This document shows, in pieces, positions 8,263 through 16,082 of a stretch of 50,075 nt of DNA (position 1 is the stretch's first letter; each line of letters starts with the position of its first letter). Source of the DNA: an uncultured Oscillibacter sp. (lineage in GTDB: Bacteria > Bacillota > Clostridia > Oscillospirales > Oscillospiraceae); assembly GCA_947382875.1 (NCBI GenBank), contig CANDBG010000013.1, positions 1-50,075 on the forward strand, written 5' to 3'. Position numbers and translations under genes: made by a program. A model generated the notes under the pieces. The model ran no database searches. It was not told where the DNA came from and saw only the letters and a list, made by a program, of their open reading frames with translations.

Positions 8263-10494
8263 TTAGTTTTTAAGAAAAAGTGACCGTGCGGTGTCGGCGT
8301 TGCGGCGTTCCATCTGCTGAAGACGCTCGACTGCCGCCGCCTGTGCAGCGGGGTTGTCTGCGTGTGCGGCCGCAAGGTCGATCATGGATCTCAGATTTTC
8401 TTCCGTTAAGGCGTCCAGGTCCGTAAAAATGTCCTGCCCGATATAGCGGAGAAACGCCGACACCTTCGGGTCGTAGACGACGCCGGCTAAGGGGATTCCT
8501 TGTCCGGCCGCGAAAATCAGCGCGTGCAGACGCATCGAAACCACAATCTTCATCCGCGAAAGCGCCCCGATGATTGTTCCCGCACGGCCTGCGTCGTCCA
8601 GGAAATAGTGCGGAATGCCGTCCAGATTTCGGGTCGCCAAGCGTCCGGCCTCCGAGTCCAGACGGCGTTCGATTGAGACGAAAACCGGTGTCAGGTGATA
8701 CGTCTCGTACGCATACCGGGCCGCTTTTCCAAATAATGGCGCTTTTGCCTCGAAGCCCTCCCAGAGACGCAGTGCAAAACAGATATAATTTCCCTGAGGC
8801 GGTATGCCTGCGCTTAATAATATACTGTCCGTTTCGTCGCTGCTGGCGGGCCGGAGCGTGAGCGCCGGGTCTGCTGTCAGAAGAATTTCCGGTTTCGTTA
8901 TGCCCATGGAATGCAGTTCTTCCAGGGAATCCGGTTCCCGAAGCGTGATGACATCAACGCTCCGGTTCAATACCGCCGCCGCCAGTTTCCGGTGATTTTC
9001 ACGAGTGACCGGCCCAATGCCGCAGCCGTACATCTGAACTTTGCAGCCTGCACGCTTCGCCGCCCATATATTCATCAGATAGAACCACAGAGAACGACGG
9101 GACGTGACGTCTTGTATAAGACTTCCGCCGCCGTTGATATATAGTTTGGAACGGCGCATGGCTCCAAACCAGGCAAATACGTCCGTGCGGCTGACAGCTG
9201 GAACGCGATACGCAAGACGTGTGCTTTTCGGGTTCTTGGACAGCACCATGACTGGGATATCCGGGTCTACGTCCCGCATTTCTTGTAGGATAGCCTCTAA
9301 AATGGCGTCGTCTCCGGCGTTGCCCCGGCCGTAGGCCCCGCAGATTACCACGCCGTCGCGTTTGACTTTGGGGCGGTTGTGACGGCGTTTGATGTCTTCG
9401 TATATGGCCAGCTGCGTGTCAACTGTCCGCTGGATGGAAAACTGAGAGGAGGCTTTTTCATAGAGCCGCTGCCCCATCTCTCGACGCATCGTATCGTTGT
9501 TGCCAAGTGTGGCAAGGTGTTTTCCCAGGGTTTCCCACTCGCCGGGCTGTATGAGAAAACCATTGACTTCCTGGTCAATCAGATAGGGGATACCGCCGAC
9601 GGCGGTTGCAATCGTGGCAAGGTGGAAGCGTGCGCCTTCCGTGAGGGCGTAGGAAAAGGTTTCGGAGAGACTGGTTAATGTGTTGATGTCCAGGGCGCTG
9701 TAAAAGCGGTCCATACCGCCGTTAATCCAGCCTGCAAAGGTAATTTCTTTTTCAACGCCGAGTTCTTTGGCAAGAGCCGTTAATTTTTCACGTTCTTCGC
9801 CCTCGCCCGCGATGACCAGCCGCAGACGGGGACATTCCCGGAATCCGGCGGCAAAGCCGCGAATAAGGGTGGACATATCTTTGACGGGATTTAACCGGGC
9901 GGCGATGCCGACAACGACTGAATTTTCGTCGACCTCCGCGCCGAGGGAGCGCAGGTATTCCAGGCGGTCTCCTTGGGGCGGAGCGGGTGTAAAGTCGATG
10001 CCGTTGTAGATGGCGAAGAAGCGGTCGGGGGGGAACCCACGGGAGATCAGGAGGTCGACCATGGCATCCGAGACGCCGATGCGGAAGTCCAGGCGGCGTA
10101 AGGCCCAGGCGTTGATGGTGCCGAAGGTAAGGCGTCCGAAAAAGCGGCCCATGTAGTCGATTTTGTAGTCGCTGTGGACGGTAGTGACGACTGGAAGTCC
10201 GGTTGATTTGCGGAGGAGGGCGCCGATCATGTTGGCGCGTGCGCCGTGGCAGTGAATGATTTCGTAACCGCCCTCGCGGATATAGCGGGTAAGTTTCCGA
10301 CGAATTCGGAGAACGTTGTTTCCCCCCATAATTTCCGTGGGGATGTTCATACTTCTTGCTTCTTGCGCAAAGGGACCGTCCCGGAAGCAAACCAATTGTG
10401 CTGTAATTGTCTTATTCAAATTTTGCAGCAAACTCAACACATGGGTTTTGGCTCCGCCGGAGTCGCCCCCACTGATTAAGTGAATTACTTTCAT
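8263..10494 (-). CDS. GT4 glycosyltransferase fused to CsaB polysaccharide pyruvyl transferase
   Basis: 743 residues joining two enzymes normally encoded separately. Residues 1-370 are a GT-B glycosyltransferase of family 4: N-terminal SGGDSGGAKTH, HCHGARAN, VSDAMVD, GIAARLNPVKD and SETFSYALTEGARF. After a basic linker (about 370-380), residues 381-735 are a CsaB-type pyruvyl transferase: GRGNAGDDAIL, INGGGSLIQD, GCGIGP and MRLHALIFAAGQGIP. CsaB adds ketal pyruvate to the secondary cell-wall polymer recognised by SLH domains. The first half may add a sugar of that same polymer (inference). It is cytoplasmic. GGAGG lies 11 bases before the ATG. The SLH protein 1 kb away and the DUF4330 gene upstream fit an S-layer-anchoring locus. 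Confidence 0.92.
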   Translation of the reverse strand: MKVIHLISGGDSGGAKTHVLSLLQNLNKTITAQLVCFRDGPFAQEARSMNIPTEIMGGNNVLRIRRKLTRYIREGGYEIIHCHGARANMIGALLRKSTGLPVVTTVHSDYKIDYMGRFFGRLTFGTINAWALRRLDFRIGVSDAMVDLLISRGFPPDRFFAIYNGIDFTPAPPQGDRLEYLRSLGAEVDENSVVVGIAARLNPVKDMSTLIRGFAAGFRECPRLRLVIAGEGEEREKLTALAKELGVEKEITFAGWINGGMDRFYSALDINTLTSLSETFSYALTEGARFHLATIATAVGGIPYLIDQEVNGFLIQPGEWETLGKHLATLGNNDTMRREMGQRLYEKASSQFSIQRTVDTQLAIYEDIKRRHNRPKVKRDGVVICGAYGRGNAGDDAILEAILQEMRDVDPDIPVMVLSKNPKSTRLAYRVPAVSRTDVFAWFGAMRRSKLYINGGGSLIQDVTSRRSLWFYLMNIWAAKRAGCKVQMYGCGIGPVTRENHRKLAAAVLNRSVDVITLREPDSLEELHSMGITKPEILLTADPALTLRPASSDETDSILLSAGIPPQGNYICFALRLWEGFEAKAPLFGKAARYAYETYHLTPVFVSIERRLDSEAGRLATRNLDGIPHYFLDDAGRAGTIIGALSRMKIVVSMRLHALIFAAGQGIPLAGVVYDPKVSAFLRYIGQDIFTDLDALTEENLRSMIDLAAAHADNPAAQAAAVERLQQMERRNADTARSLFLKN

Positions 10495-10531
10495 TCTACA
10501 AAAACCTCCCTTCTAAAGTGGAACCTCTTTG

Positions 10532-10680
10532 TTCCCCTGCGGGGAACGCGGCTTGCGCCGCGGGATGATGGCTTGCCGCTCATCGGCGGCTGGGCAGTCC
10601 CACCCCCCATTTTCTCTTTTTCTTCGCCAAGAAAAAGAGAAAACGGGCCGTGGACGGTCCAAAAGAGAAAAAGACGCTGG
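10532..10680. repeat. dispersed repeat A, copy 1
   Basis: Positions 10532-10654 match 49953-50075 with two mismatches over 123 bases, and the second copy is cut by the window end. The element contains GC-rich palindromes (TTCCCCTGCGGGGAA-like; GCGGCTTGCGCCGC) and a perfect 15-bp hairpin, TTTTCTCTTTTTCTT-cgcc-AAGAAAAAGAGAAAA (10610-10643). It lies just upstream of the csaB-fusion gene. Confidence 0.85.
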
Positions 10681-10683
10681 TAA

Positions 10684-10776
10684 GACTGGTGGAAATCTGT
10701 TGGATTGTGCCCCTGTCGACTGGAAGTCCGTCACTGACTTGACTCTGCCACAGATACCGCTGCCGCTCTGCCGGTG
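10684..10776. repeat. direct repeat B, unit 1
   Basis: A 93-base unit starting GACTGGTG and ending ATACCGCTGCCGCTCTGCCGGTG. It is repeated at 10798-10890, an offset of exactly 114 bases, with scattered substitutions. No coding potential seen. Confidence 0.75.
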
Positions 10777-10797
10777 CGCGAAATGGATTCTTGTTGA

Positions 10798-10890
10798 GAC
10801 TGGTGAAAACTTGTTGGCTTTATGCCACTGTTGCTAGAAGTGCATCACTGACTTGACTCTGCCTCTCATACCGCTGCCGCTCTGCTGGTG
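10798..10890. repeat. direct repeat B, unit 2
   Basis: Second copy of the 93-base unit at 10684-10776. Its last bases (CCGCTGCCGCTCTGCTGGTGGGC) recur as an approximate reverse complement near 11079-11110, making the region partly mirror-symmetric. Confidence 0.75.
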
Positions 10891-11187
10891 GGCAAAAGGG
10901 CTGGGTATAAAAATTCCGTTCCTCACAGCAATGACGGTTGAAAGGGTTGGGGGGAACAGAGACCGAAGGCCAATCTTTTTCGTGCACTGCAGCAACAGAG
11001 TTAGATGCACAGGTAAGTCGATTTGATCTTCTCGTTTGGTTTCCTCCAAGCGATTTCAACCGCCTGATTCCACCATGCTGTTTCGCCCACCAATGCAGCG
11101 GCAGCGGTGTTAGACGCAACGGCAAGTCGATTTGGACTTCTCGTTTCCACAAGCAGAAATCCGCAGTCTTGCACCGCACCTAACAAA

Positions 11188-11316
11188 CGCTCTTTTCTTT
11201 TGGACCGTGAACGGCCCGTTTTCTTTTCTCTCGTAAGAGAAAAGAAAATGGGGGGTTCATATTTGGTCCAGCCATTGAAAATGGCTGTCTTGCGCCCGCG
11301 CCGCGAGGCGCGCCCC
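11188..11316. repeat. inverted, diverged copy of repeat A
   Basis: Positions 11188-11259 are the approximate reverse complement of 10605-10680: the GGACCGT...ACGGCCCG block, a TTTCTTTTCTC/GAGAAAAGAAA hairpin, then ATGGGGGG. Farther out, CGCCGCGAGGCGCGCC (near 11299-11314) reappears in reverse complement at 49919-49936, flanking the second copy of repeat A. Between 10891 and 11187 I see only further degenerate repeats, such as two AGTCGATTTG...CTTCTCGTTT blocks about 107 bases apart. Confidence 0.65.
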
Positions 11317-11351
11317 CCACTGCTGACAGCAGTGAAAATAAAAAATAGCAC

Positions 11352-11411
11352 TTGTTTCTTGGAGGAAAATATTATACAATAACTTTTAGATTTTGTCCAC
11401 AGAAGGACAAA
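11352..11411 (+). promoter_or_regulatory. promoter and possible operator of the DUF4330 gene
   Basis: TTGTTT-N17-TACAAT at 11352-11380. Downstream, TTTGTCC-acagaa-GGACAAA (about 11392-11411) is a perfect 7-bp inverted repeat placed near the predicted transcription start, where a repressor could sit. The promoter is moderately supported; the operator is speculative. Confidence 0.45.
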
Positions 11412-11457
11412 CATAAAATCAAAAGCAGGGCGTACGCTCTACCAATGGAGGTCTAGC

Positions 11458-11937
11458 ATGGAAAAGAAAGCATTCCGAATCGGTAAACTAAACATCGTAG
11501 ACATGGTTGCCATCGTCTTAATCCTCTTAGTCATTGCCTACGGCGCATGGCGGCTCCTCGGTGGCAACGAAGCTCCCCCCGAAAAAATCGAGATCACCTA
11601 CACTGTCCGCGTCCAAAACGTCGCCTCCGAACTCTACGAAAATTGCCGGAGCCATCTGCCCTCTACCTTAATGGCCTCCGGCGCACACCTCCCCGGCCAA
11701 ATCGTCGACGTCGAAAAAACCCCTTACCTCGTCCTCGGCCCCGACGGCCAGTGGTACGAAGACCCCGACCACATCAACCTCTATTTCACCTGTACCGCTT
11801 CCATCAACAAAGAAAACGTCATGACTACCAAAATCGGAGAACAGGAAGTCCGTGTCGGAAAAACGGACTACATCATGAAAAGCGAATTTATCGAATTCCA
11901 AAACTGCACAGTTTTAGACGTGGACTGGGGTTTCTGA
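11458..11937 (+). CDS. DUF4330 domain protein, single membrane anchor
   Basis: 159 residues. Residues 1-13 are basic and cytoplasmic, about 14-33 form one transmembrane helix (VDMVAIVLILLVIAYGAWRL), and the remainder is an extracytoplasmic beta-rich domain (ITYTVRVQNVASELYENC, GQIVDVEKTPY, FTCTASI). The whole matches DUF4330. GGAGG precedes the ATG. From memory, DUF4330 genes often neighbour csaB and glycosyltransferase genes in clostridia, as here across the repeat region. A role in cell-wall polymer assembly or export is therefore plausible but unproven. Confidence 0.78.
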   Translation: MEKKAFRIGKLNIVDMVAIVLILLVIAYGAWRLLGGNEAPPEKIEITYTVRVQNVASELYENCRSHLPSTLMASGAHLPGQIVDVEKTPYLVLGPDGQWYEDPDHINLYFTCTASINKENVMTTKIGEQEVRVGKTDYIMKSEFIEFQNCTVLDVDWGF

Positions 11938-11956
11938 CACTTTTTCACAGATTCTG

Positions 11957-11995
11957 AAAGCGGACGTTTCTGCGTCCGCTCTTTTCTTTAAAAAA
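11957..11995 (+). terminator. intrinsic terminator after the DUF4330 gene
   Basis: AGCGGACG-tttctg-CGTCCGCT followed by CTTTTCTTT. Confidence 0.8.
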
Positions 11996-12043
11996 ATTTT
12001 TCGGATTTGTAAATTTTCTTCTACCTATTTTCCAAAGATGTGG

Positions 12044-12049
12044 TATAAT
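12044..12049 (+). promoter_or_regulatory. extended -10 promoter of the 5'-nucleotidase gene
   Basis: TGTGGTATAAT with the hexamer at 12044-12049; no good -35 is seen at the proper distance. A strong AAAGGAGG ribosome site (12098-12105) precedes the start at 12112. Confidence 0.5.
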
Positions 12050-12111
12050 GGATTTGACTGGCAGGCGCTTGCCCCTCGTTTGCCTGCCGCATTACAAAAG
12101 GAGGTACAAGA

Positions 12112-14070
12112 ATGAAGCGCAAAAAACTTCTCTCTCTGCTGCTCACCGCGGCAATGCTGTTCTCCTTGGCCGTCTCCGCCCACGCGGCGGAAGCCGAAGA
12201 CGGCGACACCATGGAAAACGCGATTGTCATCCTGCATTCCAACGATGTCCACGGCGCAATTGATGGCTACGCCAAAGTAGCCGCCCTGAAAAAAGCCTAC
12301 GAGGAAGCCGGCGCTTATGTCCTGCTTCTGGACGCGGGCGACTTCATCCAAGGCGATCCCACCGTCAGCACCAGCCAGGGCAAAACCGCCGTCGAACTCA
12401 TGAATCTGGCCGGCTACGACGCCGCCACCATCGGCAATCATGAATTTGACTACGGTTATGCCAACTTCCAGGAAATTTCCAAGGACGCAAAATTTCCCAT
12501 CGTTTCTGCCAACGTTCTCCTGAACGGCAAGGCGGAAAGCGCACATACCATCTTCACCGCCCCTGACGGCACCAAGATCGGCGTGTTCGGCCTCACGACC
12601 CCCGAAAGCGGCACAAAAGCCCATCCTGCCAAGATTCAAGGCGTGACCTTCCTGGCCGGTGACGAGCTGTTCAAGGCCGCACAGGCGGAAGTGGACGCTC
12701 TGCGCAAAGAGGACTGCAAGTATGTCATCTGTCTGGCCCACCTTGGCATTGACGATGAGTCCGTCGGAAATCGTTCCATCGATCTGCTGGAAAAAGTGAC
12801 TGGCATCGACGTATTCATCGACGGTCACTCCCATTCCACCGCCGAGGAAGTGGCCGAGGCTGCTGGCGAAACGTCCAGCAAGCTCCCCGCTCAGGGCTTT
12901 GTGAACGGTGAGACCGTTCTCGTAACCCCCGCTGAGGGCAAGACCCTGATTTCCTCCACGGGCACCAAGTTCGCCAACGTTGGCGTAATTACGCTTGGCG
13001 AGGGCACGGCCCGCAGCATCCCCCTGGAATCCATCACCCTGACCCCTGATGCGGACATTACGGCCCGTGCCGCCGCTGTCCAGAAGCAGATTGACGACGA
13101 TTATGGTACCGTATTCGCCAAGACCGAAGTGAACCTCAACGGTGAAAAAGACCCCGGCAACCGTACCGAGGAGACCAACCTGGGCGATCTGATTACCGAC
13201 GCTCTGGTTTGGGGCGCAAAGAAGAACGGTGAGGAAGTCGACGCGGCCATCACCAATGGCGGCGGCATCCGTGCGCCTATCGCAGCGGGCGACATCACCA
13301 AGAAGGATGTGAACACCGTTCTGCCCTTCGGCAACACCCTGAGCATTGTCAAGGTCACTGGCGCGGAGCTGCTGGAAGCACTGGAAGCCTCCACTTTCTG
13401 CACCCCGACGGCCGTCGGCGGTTTCCCGCAGGTCAGCGGCATTGAGTTCACGGTGAACACCGCCGCCGCGTTCGATGAGGGCGACCTCTATCCCGGTTCT
13501 ACTTACCACAAGCCCAACAGCATCCAGCGTGTTACCATCACGACCGTAGGCAACAAGGCGTTTGATGAAAAGGCTACCTATGCCATTGCTACCAACGACT
13601 TCATGGCCGCTGGCGGCGATACCTATTATGCCTTTGCTGCGGCTTCCGTCAACTATGACTTGGGCGTTCCCATGGACGAAGTGCTGATGGACTACATCAC
13701 CGACGAGCTGGACGGCGTTGTAACCGCTGACGCTTACGGCGAACCCGGAAGCCGAATCAGCATTACAGAAGCCGCGTCGGAGACGCCCGCTCCCGCGCCG
13801 GAGCCGACTCCCGAGCCAGAACCTGCGCCCGCTCCTGCCCCCGAACCGGAACCCGCTCCCGCACCGGAACCGGAACCCGTTCCTGATCCCGCGCCCGTGA
13901 ATCCCGGCAGCACGTATACCGTAAAGTCCGGTGACTGCCTGTGGCGCATTGCGCAGAGAGTGTACAACAATGGCGCCCGCTGGCGCGTGATCTACGACGC
14001 CAACAAGGCCATTTTGAAGAACCCCGATTCTCTGCAAATCGGTCAGGTGCTGACCATCCCCGCGCTGTAA
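12112..14070 (+). CDS. secreted 5'-nucleotidase/UDP-sugar hydrolase with LysM domain
   Basis: 652 residues. Signal peptide 1-26 (cleavage near AHA-AEA); calcineurin-like metallophosphoesterase about 37-300 with HSNDVHG (Asp45, His47), DAGDF (Asp77), GNHEFD (Asn109, His110) and GHSHS; 5'-nucleotidase C-terminal domain about 335-540 with NGGGIR and NTLSIVKVTG; an acidic Pro-Glu-Ala linker about 560-600; one LysM module at the C-terminus (YTVKSGDCLWRIAQRVY). The enzyme dephosphorylates extracellular nucleotides or nucleotide sugars for salvage; LysM tethers it to peptidoglycan. It is monocistronic between its own promoter and terminator. Confidence 0.94.
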   Translation: MKRKKLLSLLLTAAMLFSLAVSAHAAEAEDGDTMENAIVILHSNDVHGAIDGYAKVAALKKAYEEAGAYVLLLDAGDFIQGDPTVSTSQGKTAVELMNLAGYDAATIGNHEFDYGYANFQEISKDAKFPIVSANVLLNGKAESAHTIFTAPDGTKIGVFGLTTPESGTKAHPAKIQGVTFLAGDELFKAAQAEVDALRKEDCKYVICLAHLGIDDESVGNRSIDLLEKVTGIDVFIDGHSHSTAEEVAEAAGETSSKLPAQGFVNGETVLVTPAEGKTLISSTGTKFANVGVITLGEGTARSIPLESITLTPDADITARAAAVQKQIDDDYGTVFAKTEVNLNGEKDPGNRTEETNLGDLITDALVWGAKKNGEEVDAAITNGGGIRAPIAAGDITKKDVNTVLPFGNTLSIVKVTGAELLEALEASTFCTPTAVGGFPQVSGIEFTVNTAAAFDEGDLYPGSTYHKPNSIQRVTITTVGNKAFDEKATYAIATNDFMAAGGDTYYAFAAASVNYDLGVPMDEVLMDYITDELDGVVTADAYGEPGSRISITEAASETPAPAPEPTPEPEPAPAPAPEPEPAPAPEPEPVPDPAPVNPGSTYTVKSGDCLWRIAQRVYNNGARWRVIYDANKAILKNPDSLQIGQVLTIPAL

Positions 14071-14079
14071 GGAACACAA

Positions 14080-14113
14080 GAGAAGCCTGGAGCACTGCTC
14101 CAGGCTTCTGCTT
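14080..14113. terminator. intrinsic terminator after the 5'-nucleotidase gene
   Basis: AGAAGCCTGGAGCA-CTGCTCCAGGCTTCT followed by GCTTTGT. It lies between convergent genes and probably serves both. Confidence 0.8.
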
Positions 14114-14117
14114 TGTC

Positions 14118-14975
14118 TCAGCGGTACATCAGGCGGCACAAAAGCGGTTCAAAATCAACGCCTTCCCGTAAGGGCAGGTCCTGTGAGACCGTACGTTCTG
14201 CGCAGGCGTGTATGAATTCAACGGCTTCCCCTGCGGCATCTGCCAGAGGGCGGCCCTGAACCAGCGCGCCGGTCAGGACGCTTGCAAATACGTCGCCGGT
14301 GCCATGCAGCGGGTGAACGACGAACTTCGTTTGAACGGCTTCCGTTTTTCCGGTTTTGGCGTCGAAGCACATTGCGCCGGTTTTCCCCGGCGACAAAGAT
14401 GCCCCCGTCAGGGCGACAGACCGTTTTCCGTTCAGGCTCAGGTCCTCTGCCAGACGGCGGAGGGCTTGTTCGTCGTGTGCGCTGTGGACGCCGCCGCCAG
14501 GCAGGTCCTTGTAGTCCCGGCCAAGAAGAAAAGCGGCTTCCGTCAGGTTTGGCGTGATGACGTCGGCCAGCTCCGCCAGACGCGTCATGCCCGCGCACAT
14601 GGCGGGTGTGTAGGTTTGATAGGGCCGTCCGTCGTCCCCCATCACGGGGTCGACAACAACAACGGTTTCACCGGTTCGGAAATCCCGGATGAAGTCGGAA
14701 ACAATGTCGATTTGTCGTTCACTGCCTAAAAACCCGCTGTAAATGGCGTTGAAGCGGAGCGACAGCGATTTCCAATGTTCGGAAATTTTGGGCATTTCTT
14801 CCGTCATGTCCAGGAAGGTGAAGCCTTGAAATCCGCCGGTATGCGTGGAGAGAAAGGCGGTAGGGAGCGGGCAGCACTGGACGCCCATTGCAGACAGTAC
14901 AGGAATAGCGACCGTAAGGGAGCAGCGGCCAAAGCCGGAGAGATCATGAATGGCAGCGACGCGGGGTGTTGGCAT
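14118..14975 (-). CDS. pyridoxamine/pyridoxal kinase
   Basis: 285 residues from ATG 14975 (GAGGAACCTCCC upstream). The 96 extra upstream codons would read across the promoter and the divergent intergenic repeat, so they are rejected. It belongs to the PdxK/PdxY branch of ribokinases: N-terminal DLSGFGRCSL, FLSTHTGGF, VVVDPVMGDDG, ITPNLTEAAFLLG and the anion-hole/base motif LHGTGDVFASVLTG. It phosphorylates pyridoxal or pyridoxamine with ATP to salvage vitamin B6 cofactor in the cytoplasm. It is a single-gene unit, divergent from the barnase gene. Confidence 0.92.
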   Translation of the reverse strand: MPTPRVAAIHDLSGFGRCSLTVAIPVLSAMGVQCCPLPTAFLSTHTGGFQGFTFLDMTEEMPKISEHWKSLSLRFNAIYSGFLGSERQIDIVSDFIRDFRTGETVVVVDPVMGDDGRPYQTYTPAMCAGMTRLAELADVITPNLTEAAFLLGRDYKDLPGGGVHSAHDEQALRRLAEDLSLNGKRSVALTGASLSPGKTGAMCFDAKTGKTEAVQTKFVVHPLHGTGDVFASVLTGALVQGRPLADAAGEAVEFIHACAERTVSQDLPLREGVDFEPLLCRLMYR

Positions 14976-15011
14976 GGGAGGTTCCTCTTTTCTGAATGAC
15001 CAATTTTGATT

Positions 15012-15040
15012 ATTATACCAGCTTTCCATGCAAAAGTCCA
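15012..15040 (-). promoter_or_regulatory. sigma-A promoter of the pyridoxamine kinase gene
   Basis: Minus strand TGGACT-N17-TATAAT with extended -10 (TGgTATAAT). The -35 lies in the left arm of the 11-bp inverted repeat described separately. Confidence 0.65.
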
Positions 15041-15121
15041 TATCGCATCTGGCAGGGGCGGAATTGTGTGTTCGCCCTTTTCCTTCGCAGCGGCGTTTTA
15101 CAAAGGATGTATGGACTTTTG
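15031..15121. repeat. 91-bp element with 11-bp terminal inverted repeats
   Basis: CAAAAGTCCAT (15031-15041) and ATGGACTTTTG (15111-15121) are perfect inverted ends. The interior holds a copy of the GGGGCGGA...TTCGCCC repeat (15052-15078). Both ends supply the -35 hexamer TGGACT of an outward promoter. Confidence 0.5.
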
Positions 15122-15140
15122 AAAAGAAATATGATATAAT
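15112..15140 (+). promoter_or_regulatory. sigma-A promoter of the barnase-barstar pair
   Basis: TGGACT-N17-TATAAT with TG-n extended -10, 31 bases upstream of the ATG at 15172; AAGGAAG gives the ribosome site. Confidence 0.7.
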
Positions 15141-15171
15141 ATCTGCAATTTTTGAACAAGGAAGATGAGAA

Positions 15172-15759
15172 ATGAAACGATTGCTATGCAGCTTCCTGGC
15201 CATGGTGATGATTTTCGGCCTGACGTCCTGCGGAATGGAAGAAGGAAATTTGCCCTCTGACAATCCGAATCAGGTGGTAGACTTACCGGAGGACCGTACC
15301 GAAGCGGACAGCCCGGGCGAGCCGGAAGACCTGGACATACCAGAGACGCCGCCGGAAGAAACGCCCGATGATTTTGAGGCGTCCGGCGAAGACGAGCCGC
15401 CGCTCCCGGAGGACGGCGCATACACAACCAAGGAAGACGTTGCCCTGTACATCCATTTGTACGGCCAGCTCCCGTCGAACTTCATCACGAAAAAAGAGGC
15501 GCAGGATTTGGGCTGGTCCGGCGGTTCGCTGGAACCGTACGCGCCGGGAATGTGCATCGGAGGCAACCGGTTTGGAAATTACGAAGGGCTTTTGCCCGAT
15601 GCAGAGGGCCGAACGTTCACGGAATGCGACATTGACACACTGGGCGCGAACAGCCGCGGAGCAAAACGGATTGTGTTTTCAAACGACGGGTTAATCTACT
15701 ACACTGAAGACCATTATGAGTCGTTTGAGCTGCTGTATGGAGACGAAACGGATGGCTAG
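15172..15759 (+). CDS. lipoprotein barnase-family ribonuclease
   Basis: 195 residues. Signal peptide with lipobox LTSC (Cys20); residues 21-82 are an acidic Pro/Glu/Asp-rich spacer; residues 83-190 align along their whole length with barnase. The ribonuclease residues are all present: Lys107 (ITKKEAQ, barnase Lys27), Glu151 (FTECDID, Glu73), Arg162 (Arg83), Arg166 (KRIVFS, Arg87) and His181 (EDHYESF, His102). The family cleaves RNA after guanosine. Most barnases are freely secreted, so a lipid anchor is unusual and suggests surface display. Barstar follows with an 8-base overlap. It is probably an active toxin; its biological target is unknown. Confidence 0.92.
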   Translation: MKRLLCSFLAMVMIFGLTSCGMEEGNLPSDNPNQVVDLPEDRTEADSPGEPEDLDIPETPPEETPDDFEASGEDEPPLPEDGAYTTKEDVALYIHLYGQLPSNFITKKEAQDLGWSGGSLEPYAPGMCIGGNRFGNYEGLLPDAEGRTFTECDIDTLGANSRGAKRIVFSNDGLIYYTEDHYESFELLYGDETDG

Positions 15760-16042
15760 GATCGTTTTGGACGGGGCGGCAATCGAAAGCCGTACGGAAG
15801 CGCTGGAAGCCTTTGCCCCATATTTTCCGGATTATTACGGCCGAAACCTGGACGCCCTCTGGGACTGCCTGACCGACTTCCCGGAACCGCTGGAAATTCG
15901 TGTGCGAAATTCCGGATTGCTTCAAGAAAACCTTGGACCGTTTTGGCTGTGTCTGCAACGGGTTCTGGAACAGGTTCAAACGGAAAAAACGTCCATTGCG
16001 GTTGTAATGGACGATGGAGAAATGAATACCACATCAAAATGA
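15752..16042 (+). CDS. barstar-family ribonuclease inhibitor
   Basis: 96 residues from ATG 15752; GGAGACG lies 8 bases upstream, inside the end of the barnase gene. Start and stop overlap by 8 bases, so translation is coupled. The YYGRNLDALWDCLT block is the diagnostic barstar segment: Tyr28/29, Asp34 and Asp38 correspond to the Tyr29, Asp35 and Asp39 that plug the barnase active site. The C-terminal IAVVMDD strand also fits. The cytoplasmic protein should protect the cell from barnase before export. An upstream in-frame ATG at 15737 is possible but has poorer ribosome spacing. Confidence 0.95.
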   Translation: MARIVLDGAAIESRTEALEAFAPYFPDYYGRNLDALWDCLTDFPEPLEIRVRNSGLLQENLGPFWLCLQRVLEQVQTEKTSIAVVMDDGEMNTTSK

Positions 16043-16076
16043 GACAGAGGGGTTTGCCCCTTCTGTCTCATTTTTT
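16038..16076. terminator. bidirectional terminator between barstar and leuB
   Basis: AAAATGAGACAGA-GGGG-ttt-GCCCC-TTCTGTCTCATTTTTT: long arms with A- and T-runs on either side, serving the convergent genes. Confidence 0.9.
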
Positions 16077-16082
16077 ACAAAG

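Noticed and set aside
10684-10890. CRISPR array
   Set aside because: Only two 93-base units with a 21-base gap; units diverge and there is no series of unique spacers or cas gene.
10820-11414. Several 70-140 codon frames in the repeat block
   Set aside because: They lie within direct and inverted repeats in several frames and share no protein-like features.
12025-14139. 704-codon open frame antisense to the 5'-nucleotidase
   Set aside because: It mirrors a GC-rich gene, has composition-driven repeats of Gly/Val and no recognisable domain; the sense strand encodes a complete known enzyme.
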